A stretch of DNA of 64,000 nucleotides. Origin: Butyriboletus loyo (lineage: Eukaryota; Basidiomycota; Agaricomycetes; Boletales; Boletaceae). Below, piece by piece: positions 46,352 to 59,217 of this stretch; positions within the stretch are counted from its first letter, which is position 1; each line of letters opens with the position of its first letter. Below the pieces are notes generated by a model. It was given only the letters and a program-made list of their open reading frames with translations, did no database searches and was not told the origin of the DNA. The position numbers and the translations under genes are program-made. The stretch lies in NCBI GenBank assembly GCA_038093515.1, contig JBBPSI010000044.1, positions 62,001 through 126,000 of the forward strand. The letters are read 5' to 3'.

Positions 46352-48310
46352 ATGGACAATCCTCAGCATTATCAACCGCTCTCACATGCACTTAATCCGC
46401 CAATCGTCCAGCCCCAATATGAAGAGGAGGAGGAGGAAGGCGACGATGAGGGCGCCATAGAGGAACAACTTGAAAGAGAAGACGAAGACGGCGATGAGTA
46501 CGTGTCCTAATGTTGCGTTTATGTGCATGGGTAAACAACCCCTTATCGCGACTTCAATGACCCCGCAGATCAAACCGTGCTACTCAACAGACACCCAATG
46601 CGAGTGGAACGGTGAAGCAGCGCGTCGAGCCAGCACCCTCCATTCCGCCACAACCATCCTGCCCGCCAACATCTGAAGATGTCGAGCGTAAACGGCGTCC
46701 CGGTCGTCCCCGTGGCTCAAAAAACAGGCGCATTCGCGGATCTGGTGCCGAAAGAGATGCGTCAGCCGCGAGTACCGCGGCTGCAAAGCACCCTACCACC
46801 ACACATGGATTTTACCAATATTCTGCTCCCCCAGCACCGGGGGAGGTGCATCCGCACAACCAACAATATTATGAGTTTCAATGGCGTGTTCTAAATTTGT
46901 GTGCTGAGTTTTATGGTGCTGCCGAAGAGCTCATCGTGAGTTCAACCCGGGGGTGAGTTTAGCGCATGGGTTGGTGCTGATATTTCATTTGCGTGCAGAA
47001 AGCTACGCCTTCACTGGTGATTGCCCAGTGTTATCAGATGGGACCAGCTGTTAAAGTCGACCCCCTGACTATGCTTGGCGAGGCCAAGCGAATCTGCGAT
47101 ACTCTTGTAACTGTTCCTTCAACTCTGTTGATGTACCTCGAATGATGTGTTTCCATGTAGCTTGCTTCACCTGCTCGATTAACTGCGCACCCTCCTCCCG
47201 TACCGTATCCATTCATCCCAGGGTATACCCCTTTGGCACCTCAACCTCCTCAACCACCACTGCAACCAACTCTCCCGCCTTCGGCGAATGGAAAACCTCC
47301 ACCAGTCACGCAGTCAGCGGCCTCTGTAATATCAAATCCACAATCATTCGTCGTCTCCATGGGACATCAGCACCTGACCCCACCACAGTTCGTTCCGGGA
47401 ATGTATAATGGTCCCGCATATCCGACTGCTCCATATTATTCCTATAGTGGATATAGCGGCTTTTACCCTTCTGTTCCAGCACCGCAAGCCGGGCCCAGCA
47501 CTTCTACAGGTTCGAATGTGTCTGCGGGCCCAATACCAGGAAACGCCGGAAACCAAGGTGCATGGTCGGATGAAGAAACCGAAAAGTTGAAGAAGCTCGC
47601 TGAGGAACATCGGAATGCCAGCGGAGAGATAGCATGGGATGCACTGTGTGATAAATGGGGTAATTCTAGAACAAGGTACTGTTTTCACCTCCAATTTCTT
47701 GTGTCGGCTGAGGACTTTTATAAGGCACCAAATACTCATCAAAGCGACTTCGCTCGGTCTGAAAGAGTCCTCTTCGAGGGGAACAAAACGTCGGCGTGAC
47801 ACAGAGAGCCAAACATCTTCTGACCGCCCACTACCTAGCGTACCAACGCCAGGCACGGAGAATCCGATACCAACGCCTACACCTACACTCGCCTCTGCCC
47901 CACCCCCCCCTCCACCGCAGTCCGGAGCGCCCATGCAGCAGAACACACACCCGCCTGCGGCATCGTCGCAGACTGTTCCGTCAAATCCTGTACAGTCATC
48001 CGCTTCGCCAGCTCCTTCGACACCTGCCACCTCTACACAACCATCCCCCGCCATTCGCCATGCCCAGACTCAGCAGCAACCTCCTGCATCGCGCAATTTC
48101 CCGTACCCCATGCCTACCGTTGCGGCGGCAACGTCACCCGTCATCTCCACCACCACTCCCCAACAGCCGCCAGAGAGATCTGGGAGTTCAAATGCATATT
48201 ATCGGCGACCAAATCCGCCAGCTGGATCTGGCTCAAAACCTCCTTCTCACGGACATGGTGTCACGACCCATCAGTACATGTACCAACCTAATGGACGGAG
48301 GGAAAATTAG
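46352..48310 (+). CDS. AT-hook and Myb/SANT-type DNA-binding protein, 573 aa
   Basis: Probable chromatin or transcription factor. Exons 46352-46497, 46569-46935, 46999-47106, 47161-47675 and 47725-48310 are all phase-consistent. The N-terminus is acidic (YEEEEEEGDDEGAIEEQLE). An AT-hook follows near residue 92: RKRRPGRPRGSKNRR. A conserved helical block comes next (QQYYEFQWRVLNLCAEFYGA, then PSLVIAQCYQMGPAVKVDPL). After a Pro/Tyr-rich linker a SANT-like repeat occurs: GAWSDEETEKLKKLAEEHRN with WDALCDKWGNSRTRHQI. A basic RGTKRRR follows it and could be a nuclear localisation signal. The rest is Pro/Ser/Gln-rich. I do not recognise the specific orthologue. Confidence 0.8.
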
Positions 48311-48691
48311 GTTTGTTTGCAACTTGTTTTGAAGTATAGACACTCGAAGGCGTTTAATGTTTGTTAGGGGCAGACTGTAACACTACTTTCGAATTACATT
48401 ATTTTGTGTTTTTGGCGTGACATTAGTCACACTTAAAAAATATAATAGAATTGCATTTTGTAGCCAAAAATCGTTGTTAGTAGAGGCTTGTTTGGCATGA
48501 GCCTCTGGACCAAACAACTGTCTCCGCTGCGCCACTTGCTGCCAACGCTGACACAGCTGCTCGGTTTCCAGACCACTTGCCTGATTCATACTTTACCAGA
48601 ACGTCCAAATCACACCCTTCTTGTCTTTGTACCATTACCACCGTTTCACCTGCACAATTTCCCTTCTTCCGACCAACGTTGCATTCCAGCC
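48311..48691. other. Intergenic, likely MEX67 promoter
   Basis: 381 bp between same-strand genes. An open frame runs into MEX67 from 48488, but the conserved protein appears to start at 48692. Confidence 0.45.
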
Positions 48692-51355
48692 ATGTTCTCG
48701 AGCCCAACAACCGCGCCGGGCGGCCGCACACTGGCCGCAAACGCTCTCAGGAGTGCTGGACTCATTGACAAAGACGAACGCATGAAGGATGTCTCTGCAG
48801 ACAGACCCGGCGGGCGCAAAGGCGTTTCCAAGATCCGTTCTCACCGCCCTCGTCCGATTGATGCCTTCAAAGACCACCAGGCGGGTCCATCCAAGGCTTC
48901 CATGGTAAATACAAGACCTTCCTCTTTCGATGTTTCACTCCGCATATTCATCATATCATTGCATAACGTCACATCGTCATTCCATTTGCCGGCCGCTTTA
49001 ACATTGTTGTGTATCACTTATCTACTCGCATCGATGGTTTCGCTCCCATTCCATCGCTGTATCATGCACGCTCACCTCTTCCTTCATTCGTACTCTCGTA
49101 ACCTCTGTCCCCGCATTTTTATCTGAAAACACCGCGCTCACCCTCGTTATCTGTTCGCTCCCACCGCCGCCCACTTGAACTCGCTTCTGCAATGGACGTG
49201 GGGTGGTATTCCTGCTCGCTGCGCGGACACAGTCAGCCAACGTGCCCATGGAGGGTCTCTCGATCCGTGGCGCTTCGAGTGCGAGGAACCCGACGGTGGG
49301 ACGGCTTCGCAGGAATGCTGTCGCGATGACTTCAGTCACGGGTGGCGGAAGAGTGGCCACAGTGGGAGTGAAGACGATTGACGTATGGAGACATTTCGTG
49401 AACAGAAGGTGGAATCCAGATGCACAGTTTTTGAACCTCGAGGTGAGTGACACTGGCGTATTGTCATACTGAACACCGGCAGACTGAAGGTGGTGTTCCG
49501 TTGCTTGGCAGTCCATGTTGGATGACCCGGAACTTGCGAAACACGGGCTTTTGCCGCCCGGCGCACCTGGGTCGACGGCGAGGGAAGCGTCTGTCATTTT
49601 CAAGCTCGCTTCAAATCTCAAGCCGCCCGTGAGTTTCATTTTGTGAATTTATATAGTGTGTTAATTGATTATTGTCAGGTTCATACGATCTCCTTGGCCA
49701 GTAACAAGATAGCTTCTGGTCAAATACTATCAACTCTTGTGCACTACCTGCCAAAACTGGCCAATCTCTCATTGCAAAATAATGATCTCAAAGTCTGGCG
49801 GGATATTGACTACCTTTCTGGCAGAAGGGGCAAACTGGAACACCTCCGGGAGTTGATCATGGTTGGCAACCCACTGAGGGAACTTGAACTCAGACACGGA
49901 AGAGGAGACAAGTACAGAAGGTAAGCTACATGGAAGTCAACAAAATAAATGGTCCTTTTCTCAGTCGATCATCAGCGACATGGCCCGTCGGTTTCCCTCG
50001 CTGGTCATGTTAGACCAGGAGGCAATTGCAACAATTGGATTTGACGCACCTGGACCTTCATCGACCCCAGCGACCGAGAAGCGGCCGACAGCTACTTCGT
50101 TTCCTTACGAAATGAAACCTTCATTTATCACGGGGGTTGAAGACAGCATCATCAGTAACTTCCTTGTACGGTGAGCAACCCCGGCTCTGTTTTGTTGAAA
50201 TTGGTTTTGATTTTGGCGTGTTTGCGGTAGGTTTTTCCCATTATTCGATGATCAGCGGGCTGCGCTCTTGGATGCCTACCATCCATCGGCGACGTTTTCG
50301 TTTTCTGTCAACACTGCCATTCCTGCTCGGGCCCGGATACAAGGATTGCACACCCAGTTACCGAATCAACGGAAGCTGGACTGGTCAGTCTGGCTGGGCG
50401 GTGGTTCCAGGAACCTGAATCGGCTTGGAGGCGGTAATGGCCCAGACAAGGCATTCCACAGTCTGCATCTTGGAAGCGAAGCCGCCATTCGTGCTATGTC
50501 CGCCCTTCCGAAAATGAAACATGAGATCTTGGGTTCTCCAGAGAAGTTCTGCATCGACGCGTGGCCCGTTGGGCAAGGCGAAGACCTGAAGCTATTCATT
50601 TCGCTGCATGGTCAATTCACTGAAGGTATGTTACCCGCGATCCATCACCGTCATCTCGGACATTTCCGATTTGACCCTGACCCGCGGCGCCGAATACTGC
50701 GATATTGTGATGTCATCTGACCTTCTTGTGCCCTTAGAGCCTTCTCAGGGCATACGATCGTTTGATAGGGCATTCATACTCGCCCCCGCTTCGCCTGGTT
50801 CTCGGTTCGTATTTTTATGAATTTCGAGATGGTGAATCTTTCATTCTGTATTTTTCAGGGCAAAGTTGAATGGCTGGGACGTGACGATATTATCTGACGA
50901 ATGGTGCATCCGAGCATACTCGAGCCACGAAGCTTGGACGCCGGGACCCATGAAGGTGCAAGTGGGAGACCCACTACCATCTCAACAAGTGACGCAGCAA
51001 CAGACATCAGTTCTGCCAGCACGTCGAGCGCTACAAGATACTTTATCCACTTTTGTGCGTAATCTGGTCCCTCGATTCGTTTCAGTGGGGCTTGACTTAC
51101 TTGCGCTTCCCTTGTTTGTTGTGCGCAGGCGGAGCCTCAGCGCGGTCTGATTGTGCAGATTTGCCAACGAACAGGATTGAATGCCCGGTTTGCCGTGGAT
51201 TGCCTGCAGAATAATGCGTGGGACTTGGACAGGGCCATCGCCAACTTTGAACAAGTGAAGGTTAGTGGGTCCATGCGGTGTTGATGGGCGACGTCGTACT
51301 TACGTACCTCGGCATTGTATCGCAGGGCGCATTGTCTCGAGACGCATTTCTGTAA
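48692..51355 (+). CDS. MEX67: mRNA export receptor Mex67 (NXF1 family)
   Basis: Carries mature mRNPs through nuclear pores together with Mtr2. Ten phase-consistent exons give about 598 aa: 48692-48904, 49233-49442, 49512-49628, 49679-49920, 49976-50170, 50231-50625, 50738-50804, 50859-51054, 51129-51260 and 51326-51355. Domains in order: basic N-terminus ([15 protein letters not shown]); leucine-rich repeats ([40 protein letters not shown]); NTF2-like domain ([25 protein letters not shown], then FDRAFILAP and [11 protein letters not shown]); C-terminal UBA/TAP-C ([29 protein letters not shown]). The first intron is about 328 nt, much longer than usual here, and could hide an exon. It lies 6 kb from NUP49, a pore component. 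Confidence 0.95.
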
Positions 51356-52021
51356 AGGTGCTGCGGTTCGGACATGATATCTAGAAGCGTGTGTTGAACG
51401 GTGTTCTGGCGCGGAGGTCCGGAGCCGGCCCCCCGTCAATTACTCTTGACAGAAGAGACAAGTAAATTTGCATGGGCATCGGTGCATGTTAATGTATTCC
51501 ACGTATATCATATTATCTCCCGATCATTTCGTACACCTCATTTCGTTTCCCGTATCGTTTGAAGCTGCGATATTGGCATCGATATCGGATAAATATTCAA
51601 GTGGCCTGAACGGGTATGATCTTGCGCCTGGTGGATAACCTTGAGCTAGAGGACGGTCGTGCTAGGACAGAAGAGGTGAAACCGGCTTTGAGCTTTGAGT
51701 TCGCCTGGACCGTGTTTGTTTTACTTTTTTTTTTTTTTCTTCATTGTTTATGTGATGGCAGCCTCGAGGCGAAGGAAGCGTGGACAGATTGTACGAGAGC
51801 GTTTGGGTGACTTGTCATATTCTCCGCATTATCCAATCCAGCCTCGATGGAAGATCTCGCCAGAACCCGCTGCCTCATTCTCTTCCCCTTTAACTACCTC
51901 CGTCTCGACACACCCTCCCGCCACCCTGCCCCGACCTAGATTTGCTATATCTACCCGTTCTACTTCCTTCCCCCCCCATCCCGCCTTCCGCATCCCCTCA
52001 CGAAATCACCGACGACCTGCA
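51356..52021. other. Intergenic with a poly-T run
   Basis: 666 bp before the ankyrin gene. T-rich run near 51725-51741. An open frame (51695-52330) crosses the ankyrin start but its upstream part looks non-coding. Confidence 0.45.
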
Positions 52022-55000
52022 ATGAGTCGCCCACACCGCTCCTTTGAAAATTTCGCCCTCCTCCAGGCTGCCTCCGAAGGTAGCGCTTCTGCTGTCCAAG
52101 ACGCCCTCGAAGCCGGCGCCGACATCAACACCTCCGACACCTCCGGCCGCACCGTCCTCACATGTGCACTCACCGCTGACAGGTACGTCCCCATCTTTTC
52201 CGCCGCCACCGGCCTTCCCCCTCACCGCTCCCGTCGCTCTCTGCAGATGGGAGACCGTCGACGCGTCCGACGCGTCGTTCATGTCTCAGGACCGCCTCAA
52301 CGTCATCCGCATCGCCGTCTCCCACCCTGACATCTCCCTGTTCACCCTCAACGCGCCTCAGGACTCTATCAACGACGTGACCCCACTTGGTATGGCTGCG
52401 TGGCTCGACATGCCCGACGTCGTACACCTCTTGCTCGAGTGTAGCGCCGGCGCTGTCTCGGTTGACGGCATGGATACCGACGGTGCAACGCCCTTGATGT
52501 GTAAGTCCGCTTAACGCTCGTATCACGTTTCAATACACGTTCAATCGTCTACGCCAGATGCTGCGCGTGACTGCAGAATGGAAGTCGTCCAGCAATTGGT
52601 GAGTGGGAGCGTCGCGTTATCTGCGCTCGTTCTGACTACGCTCAAATTTGATAGCTCTCGCATGGTTCTCGCCCAGACCTGAGGGATCGAAACCATCGCT
52701 CTTCCGTCCAATTCGCACTAACCCATCCAAACGTACTCTGGGCATGTGAATATGCATTACGATGCCACCGCTGGCGCGAATACAAGGTGCTTTTTGAGAC
52801 AGATTTTTCATCTACGAGTAGACCTGACCTGGCCTGGATTAGAGTGGGAACAAGGAAGCACTATACGAGCTTTCCTCCATTGATGTCGCACAGCTATCTC
52901 CGTATACCTCCGCTCCGCCCGCGTCCTTCCCCCCCCCTCCCGTGGCCTTTCTCCCGGAATCTCTTTCTCGCAATACCGACTCTCTTGTAAACGCTGTACT
53001 CACCGGTGATCTTTCGTCGATCTACGCCCTGTTGTTTTCACCACAGTCATTCGAACCATCCCCTCGCGAGAATGGCCCCGTTCTTGTAAATATACCCGAT
53101 CCTGAAGGATGGAGCTCTGTTCATTACTGTGTCTCTGTACCAAATCCGTCCATAGAGACCCTCGACGCACTCTACCGCGCTGGCGCCGACGTCAGTCTGT
53201 TTACTACCTGGGAGCACTACACACCACTTCACTGCTTTGGTCGACTTGCACGCGTCACTGACGCGTCAAACTCGGCACAACTTCTATACCGATTCGCTGT
53301 ACATCTCATCCGCGACCTCCATGCACCCTTGTCTGCCCGGGACAAGAACGAAGAGACTTGTATCCATCTAGCCGCTGAGCACGGCGAATGTATTGATGTG
53401 TTGTATGCTTTTCTTGATTGTGACCCAACCGGGCTTTACCGCAACCTACGCAATTCGCGAGGGTAAGTCTCACCGCCGTTCTCTTCTGGTTTGTTGGAAT
53501 GTCTAATGATTCGTGGTTGGTTTGGGTAGACTCACCGCGTTGGAGGTGGCGAAACCACACTTCCGAGTGGCTTTTATGACCGACGGGCAGTCCAACCGAC
53601 CTCAATCGTCTCTGTCCGACCGTACGATCCGCCCGAGCACCTCCAGGTCCCTCTCTTCTATCACCTCACTCACGAATTTGGTTTCTTCTATCAATCCTCC
53701 CTCACCTCGCGGATGCCGGGGGCCCGCAAGCCACCTCCCGCCCGACTTTGACATCACTGCGACCTCGGAACAACTTCTAGACAATTTCCAGTTTCTCTCT
53801 GCTCAGGGTCAATTCATCCGCGATCACGCAGGATTCACAAAATTCGCGTCTGTTGTTCAGGAAACCTCTCAATTAGGCGATGATGTCTTGGCATATTTTC
53901 GTGGCCAAATCGATGATGTCGCCAAGGAACTGCGCAACACACGTGAGATCCTCAATTCCGTTGACCACCAGTGGAATCACGTTTCGCAAGAGGCAGAGGA
54001 ACAGCTGTCCGTGCAAGATACTGCTCACTCTCAATTTACTCGATTGACATATAGCCATCCCCCACGAGGCTCTGAAGATTCACAGTTGACGGCTGTGGAG
54101 TCGGACGCATCTCTATCGAAAGCTGAAAAAGCGAAGAAATATGTTGACGCTGCCGTCATCACGGAGGCCGTTTCACAGACTCTTGCAACCACATCCCCTT
54201 CTGGCATTCGAACGGTCCCATGGCCAGAATGGCTGGACAGCTTCATTCTCAGCGCGGATTCTTCAACGTACAAGGCACACCTCGCGAATCTCATTGAGAT
54301 AGAGCGGGAGCTCTTCTCGCGGGAGTATGCGAGCGTGGTCGAGGACAAGTCGTCTTCCAAGGATCGCAAGCTCAAGGCCCTCCTGAAGGGTTACAAATTA
54401 CATTCCAAAGTTGAGAAAAGTGGTGCCTCGAAACTCAAAACGTGGTTGAAGAAGAAGATCGTAACGGGCAAACCGCTCCGGCTTCAGTTTTGCTACGAGC
54501 TCGACGATCCTCACTGCGCAGTTGGGAGGGAAGTGAAGCAAGACGTCGAGCAGCCGACCATCGTTGTTACAGACACGGAGTGCCGTTCAAGACCGAATTC
54601 GTCCACTTTGTGCACTTCCGATCTTTCGCCCTCTGGAAAGCACACGCGCTCCGTTCATGTGGCCTTATCTGCTGCGAGCCGTGATTTATCCGCTATCGAT
54701 GAATGCTTGCATGGGGTAATTGATTTTTTCTTTCTGGTTGCCTATTCGGGTACTGAATTTTTCGCACTTGCACTCTCAGATTGATCACCTGATCTCCACC
54801 GCAAACCATTGCATCTCCCGAGCCGAACGGATCATCAAGCGGACGGTCAAGGTGGGTTGAGCGGACGTCGATTGGGTCCGCAGTAAACTTAACTCCCATT
54901 CAGGTTCGGGAAGCCATGGTGGAGAATCTCCGTCCTCGGTATCTGTCTGTGAACGACCCATTTGCTTTGTGGCCCAATAAGACCAAGCCGATGGGCGCAC

Positions 55001-55302
55001 ATGCCGATGCGGATACCTTCAGGTTGTCGTCATCCTGTTTATTTTATCTTTCGCCTCCGCATAGCAACAGTAGCAGTGCGAGCTCGTCGCGCTGCTCCTC
55101 TGCGCAGTCTTCAATGATCTCGTTATCAACGACGTTACGGGACGAGGAAGACGAGGATACGAGAGCGCTGCGTCGGCTGATTCTGCGAAAGATGAGTGCG
55201 CATGTCGACGGCGCGTTTGACGAGGTGGATAGGACCACCACATGGTTGAGCGTTGTCAAAACTGTTCTTCGGGATCTCTCGACGAGGATGTCGTCTTCTT
55301 AG
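52022..55302 (+). CDS. Large ankyrin-repeat protein with helical C-terminal half, 950 aa
   Basis: Not recognised beyond its domains. Exons 52022-52182, 52247-52500, 52558-52598, 52655-52786, 52855-53462, 53530-54715, 54780-54851 and 54904-55302 are phase-consistent. Ankyrin-type repeats fill the first 450 residues: NFALLQAASEGSASAVQDAL, DDVTPLGMAAWLDMPDVVHL-like turns, ATPLMYAARDCRMEVVQQL, CIHLAAEHGECIDVLYAFLD and LTALEVAKPHF. The second half is mainly helical: QFLSAQGQFIRDHAGFTKFA, QIDDVAKELRNTREIL and KAHLANLIEIERELF, with a basic stretch (KLKTWLKKKIVTGK). A BAR-like or coiled-coil module is possible. A Ser-rich tail region near 55050 could be an in-frame intron. Likely a cytosolic adaptor; no enzyme motif. 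Confidence 0.75.
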
Positions 55303-56149
55303 ACGGTAGTGTCATGAACCGAACGAACCGCAAGTAACAAAGCAAAAGGGACAAGTAATAGAAGATGAAGATGTATGTTATTTTGTATGTATATTTTCTT
55401 TTTCGTTTTTTTTTTCGTTACATATTTTCTTTCGGACGATACACTATAGAACACGGTTGCAATTTCGTTATTCAATCATCTCTTCGAAAGTCCCACTCTT
55501 ACTGAAGATGTCGGACCTGTCTCGTGTTGGCATCGGCACCTCGAGCCTCTGTAGATAAATCCTGCATCCGTACATGACTCCAATCATCAATATGTACATG
55601 TCCTAGATCATCTACCAGAATGTATTTGCATTGCAGCCTTTGGACGGAGCCGACGCATGCCACCAAGGTTACAACACTGTCACCATGGTGAGCGCTACCT
55701 TCGTGGAAAGGAGCGACGCTCGGCGGTGGCCAGATTCCTTGGACGGGTGGACGATCACTCCCGCAAACTCCTGCTTTATGTTTTCCAGGCTAATGATTTC
55801 GCTCCATGTTCAAATTCCCGGTCCATGAACATCGAGATTCGACAATCCTTTGAATCCCTCAGGCCTCAAAGTACTACCAAGTAGACAAGTCCGCCAGGGA
55901 CCCAGGGTCGGTCTCCCGGCATTAGCCATTTGCCCTGGAACGGCAACGCCACTGAAACACCGACAAGTTGTTGCCAACGAGAGTTAACGTTTGCGGGAAA
56001 CAAGATTTTTGAAAGAAAACGTCCAATGTTGAGACGTTGACGTTGGCCCTGCACGGTTACGTACGTTACGTTACGGTGAGCAGATCGACAGAGATGTCTG
56101 AGCGGCAATCCCGATCCTGATATTATCGTATTCAACCGAACCGTACTAC

Positions 56150-56205
56150 ACCGTACCGTATGCTCGAAAGCGGTATCGCGCGAGAGTTATTATAAACGGT
56201 ACGGT
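56150..56205. repeat. Inverted repeat with 10-bp perfect arms
   Basis: ACCGTACCGT at 56150-56159 and its reverse complement ACGGTACGGT at 56196-56205 are separated by 36 nt. More CCGTA and ACGTTACG words lie just upstream. Could form a hairpin or be a protein-binding palindrome. Confidence 0.6.
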
Positions 56206-57710
56206 CATCGATATGCAGCGCCTCGGCCTCTACACAGTTGGCTGCTTAGCAACTCCGCCGCCCCCCCGGGTCTGTCGGAACACGTGGGCAAGATTCAGGT
56301 AAGACCAAATGCCAGATGCCAAAGTAAGTTGGCGAAAGTGAGGTCGGTCCTGATTTGAATTTCCTCCCGGCGCTGGGTCTCGTCGCCTTCAGGCTCGCCG
56401 GGCGTGTTTCAAAGGGACGCGATCGGATGTCCAAACGTTCATTAGCATTGCCAGTCGAGACGCGGTGGCTACCAGCCGTCTTTTTTTTTTTTTTTTGCTC
56501 CATCGCGGGACTCGTCCGATGACAAGGTGCTCCCATGGATGCTGGGCGTTTCCACATCGTCCGTCACGGTGTTCAGGGCTCCAAGTCAGATTCGGATATA
56601 GTATGTTACACAAAAAGAAAAGAGAGGCACGTGCCACACCATCATGCGAGCGCGAGCGAGCGGGGGGGGGGAGGGGAATTCGATGCTGGCACTGGTGGCT
56701 GCTGGCATAAGCAACGGAACGAACGTTCAGAAATATAACATGTGAGAGAAAGAAGACGTGTGACATGTTGCATATGTCATTATAAGGTGGCGTCAAGGTT
56801 CGAGGGTGCCGCAACCAAGGTTTTCACGAGTTCAAGTTGGCGACTTCGGGTCGTACAGCACAGTTTCACATCGATAGATAGATATAGATATAGATCTGAC
56901 GAGAATCTAAAACTGACTGCACTCGCCGCCTTTTGTTTAACTGACGAACACCGAGTCACGGGATTACGAGATTCAGAGTCGGAAGTGGTGCATGCATGCA
57001 CGGCCTTGCTGCAGCGCTTCGAGCTCGTAGCCAGAGCACGATCGAGATTATGTCCTACCATGAAAACAGCTGCTATAGTCGAAAGGTTGACGGTACATAA
57101 AACAAGTCACATTCGTTCTCGACGACGAAATGCTGCCACTGTTCGACTCGGACGTGGCTAATTCATGGGTGACATGCTCCAGTGGCATAGGGGAATGTCA
57201 CATGCAATGAGGAACTGAGGAACACTATGATAGCATAGCATCAGGTATATCCGAGCGGGATGTTTCCTACTGAGTGTGACATCCTGCATCGTCGGTGATC
57301 GAACCGCGGCCGACCACCTTCTATTGGTCGTTTGACCACAGAACCGGTCAGACGAGAGAACCTGGAAGAACTCGGTTGTCAGTCCTCTGGCTTGAGCCAG
57401 TAATACGGCGACTGCTCTTGAACTCATGTGTTCCGACATCATCACCCGTCGCTGCTTCACAGGCTCCGGTATGCGTCGTCGGTTTCCAGACGTACCGATG
57501 CTAGTGGCAGAGCAGGGGGTATGCGAGAGGCTCGAAGCGCTGCAGCACTGCAGCACTGCATGGGCGCTCTTCCCATTTCCGTTTCAGGCGATGAACGTTC
57601 GAACCCTGACTTTGGTCGTTTGTCAGTGAGTAAAACAAAGGCGGTGAGCCGGATTCCGGTCTATCGATGTGAAACTGACTCTCGTGGAAGTTTCAGACCT
57701 AGGCGCCACT

Positions 57711-57745
57711 GCCCTGCCCTGCCCTGCCCTGCCCTGCCCTGCCCT
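57711..57745. repeat. GCCCT microsatellite, seven copies
   Basis: Seven perfect tandem copies of GCCCT seen directly in the sequence. Confidence 0.9.
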
Positions 57746-59217
57746 CCGGCTTGAACTCTGAGCGACTCTTACTCGATGATACGTGGCGAGCGTTCCGGCT
57801 CGGAGCCACTGGGTGCGCAAGAGGTGTAACGTGGACACTCAATTGATGGCTAGGTAGATCTAGGAACGAACGCGAACGAGACCGTTTCAATGCGGGGCGA
57901 CCCGAGATCAGGTATGGAGTCCGACGGATATGTGAGTTCAAGTCTGGACGAGGAATAAAGTTGGTGAACTAAAAAAAAAATCCGCTGATTCAATCTCAAG
58001 TGCACGTTTGGCTGGACTGGGGGGGTTACCGCTGAGCGTCGAAGAGCCTCCCGACCCATTGATCATGGGCCTTTTCGCTCAGGTGACGTTTTCATTTTTC
58101 CTAGAACAAAGTTTTTTCTTGTTCGTCGCGATATTCGAGGCTGTAGGTAAACATGGTCGCGGCACGAACGAGCGTATGTTTACGGTGAGTCGAGTACGAG
58201 CAAAGCAAAGCAACGAACCGCCCCCAGATCCCGAGATTTTCTTTTGTTCTCCAGGGAACGTGTCGTTTCCTCACATCCTCATCCTCGATGAGGGGGACAT
58301 TGGTGTCCACTTCCCCAGATCCGATTGTCAAAGGTAATTTCCGCATTCCGGTTCGTTACGTTTGGGGTTATCTGCATCCACACCTACCGCTGGTATGTAT
58401 GGCGGAATTCATTGTTGTTAGTGAGTATGAACGAACGCTTATGTCGTGGTAACGCATCACGCGTAGCAGCGCCTCGCGGGGTCATTGTCGTTCGAGATGG
58501 CGTTCACGAGCGTTGCATTTTCCAACAGCCATGAGGCGGTCAGCGGGGATGACATCGGTTTTTATTCCCTTCGAGGACACGAGGAACGAGCTGCGCGGGC
58601 GACGTGTAGCGACACCGCAGGATCGTCCTTCGAACGAGTCTTGGAATATATAGGCACGAGTTCTTCGATATCCGACGTTCGTGGCCGCCGTGTGGAGCTC
58701 CGTTGTGCGATACGTTGGTAGTAAGCAAGTACGAGTGCAAATAAGAAAGATCAATATCTGGAATCGCAACGGAGCGTCGAGGTTCGATACGTCGTTCCAA
58801 AGGATGAACGGTCTCCCAGGTAGAGTCTCAGTCCGAGTCGTCCGCTAACATGGCGCCTGCTTCTCTCGGCCTGAGCACGATCAGTCATTCGGTGCGCAGA
58901 AGATGCACCTGTGTTTTTGAATGATGCAAGTGACCTTGGATCAGGAACGTTGCCGGATGATATAGATAGCCCACCTGCGGGCCATGGCATCTGGGTGATG
59001 TGGACCGGTATAGCTAATCGCACATTGCACACCCCGAAAGCACACCCTTCATGCACCTGATGTGGTACAAACAACTTCGTCCGGGATGTGCAGACCAGTG
59101 TAGGATTGTTCCTGGTGCCGAGAGTCTATCTACTCATCACGCTTGCCTCATCGAACGGTCTGGTCACCAGACTAACACGGACAGCCTACGTACAAATACT
59201 TAATACACACTACTCGT

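Larger units (their letters stand above)
55303..59217. other. 3.9-kb stretch without a recognisable gene
   Basis: The longest gap in the window. Short frames only; none shows a known domain, RT/transposase motif or consistent exon chain. It holds low-complexity DNA (T run near 56480-56495, G run near 56661-56669, GATA-type run near 56874-56895, GCCCT array) and an inverted repeat. A diverged transposon relic or an RNA gene cannot be excluded. Confidence 0.45.

Noticed and set aside
47344..48054. 236-codon minus frame opposite the AT-hook/SANT gene
   Set aside because: Gly/Cys-rich shadow of a Pro/Ser-rich exon; the plus strand exons splice in phase.
57260..57312. tRNA-like GGTTCGATC box on the minus strand
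   Set aside because: The flanking bases do not form a T-arm stem and no matching acceptor or anticodon stem was found.
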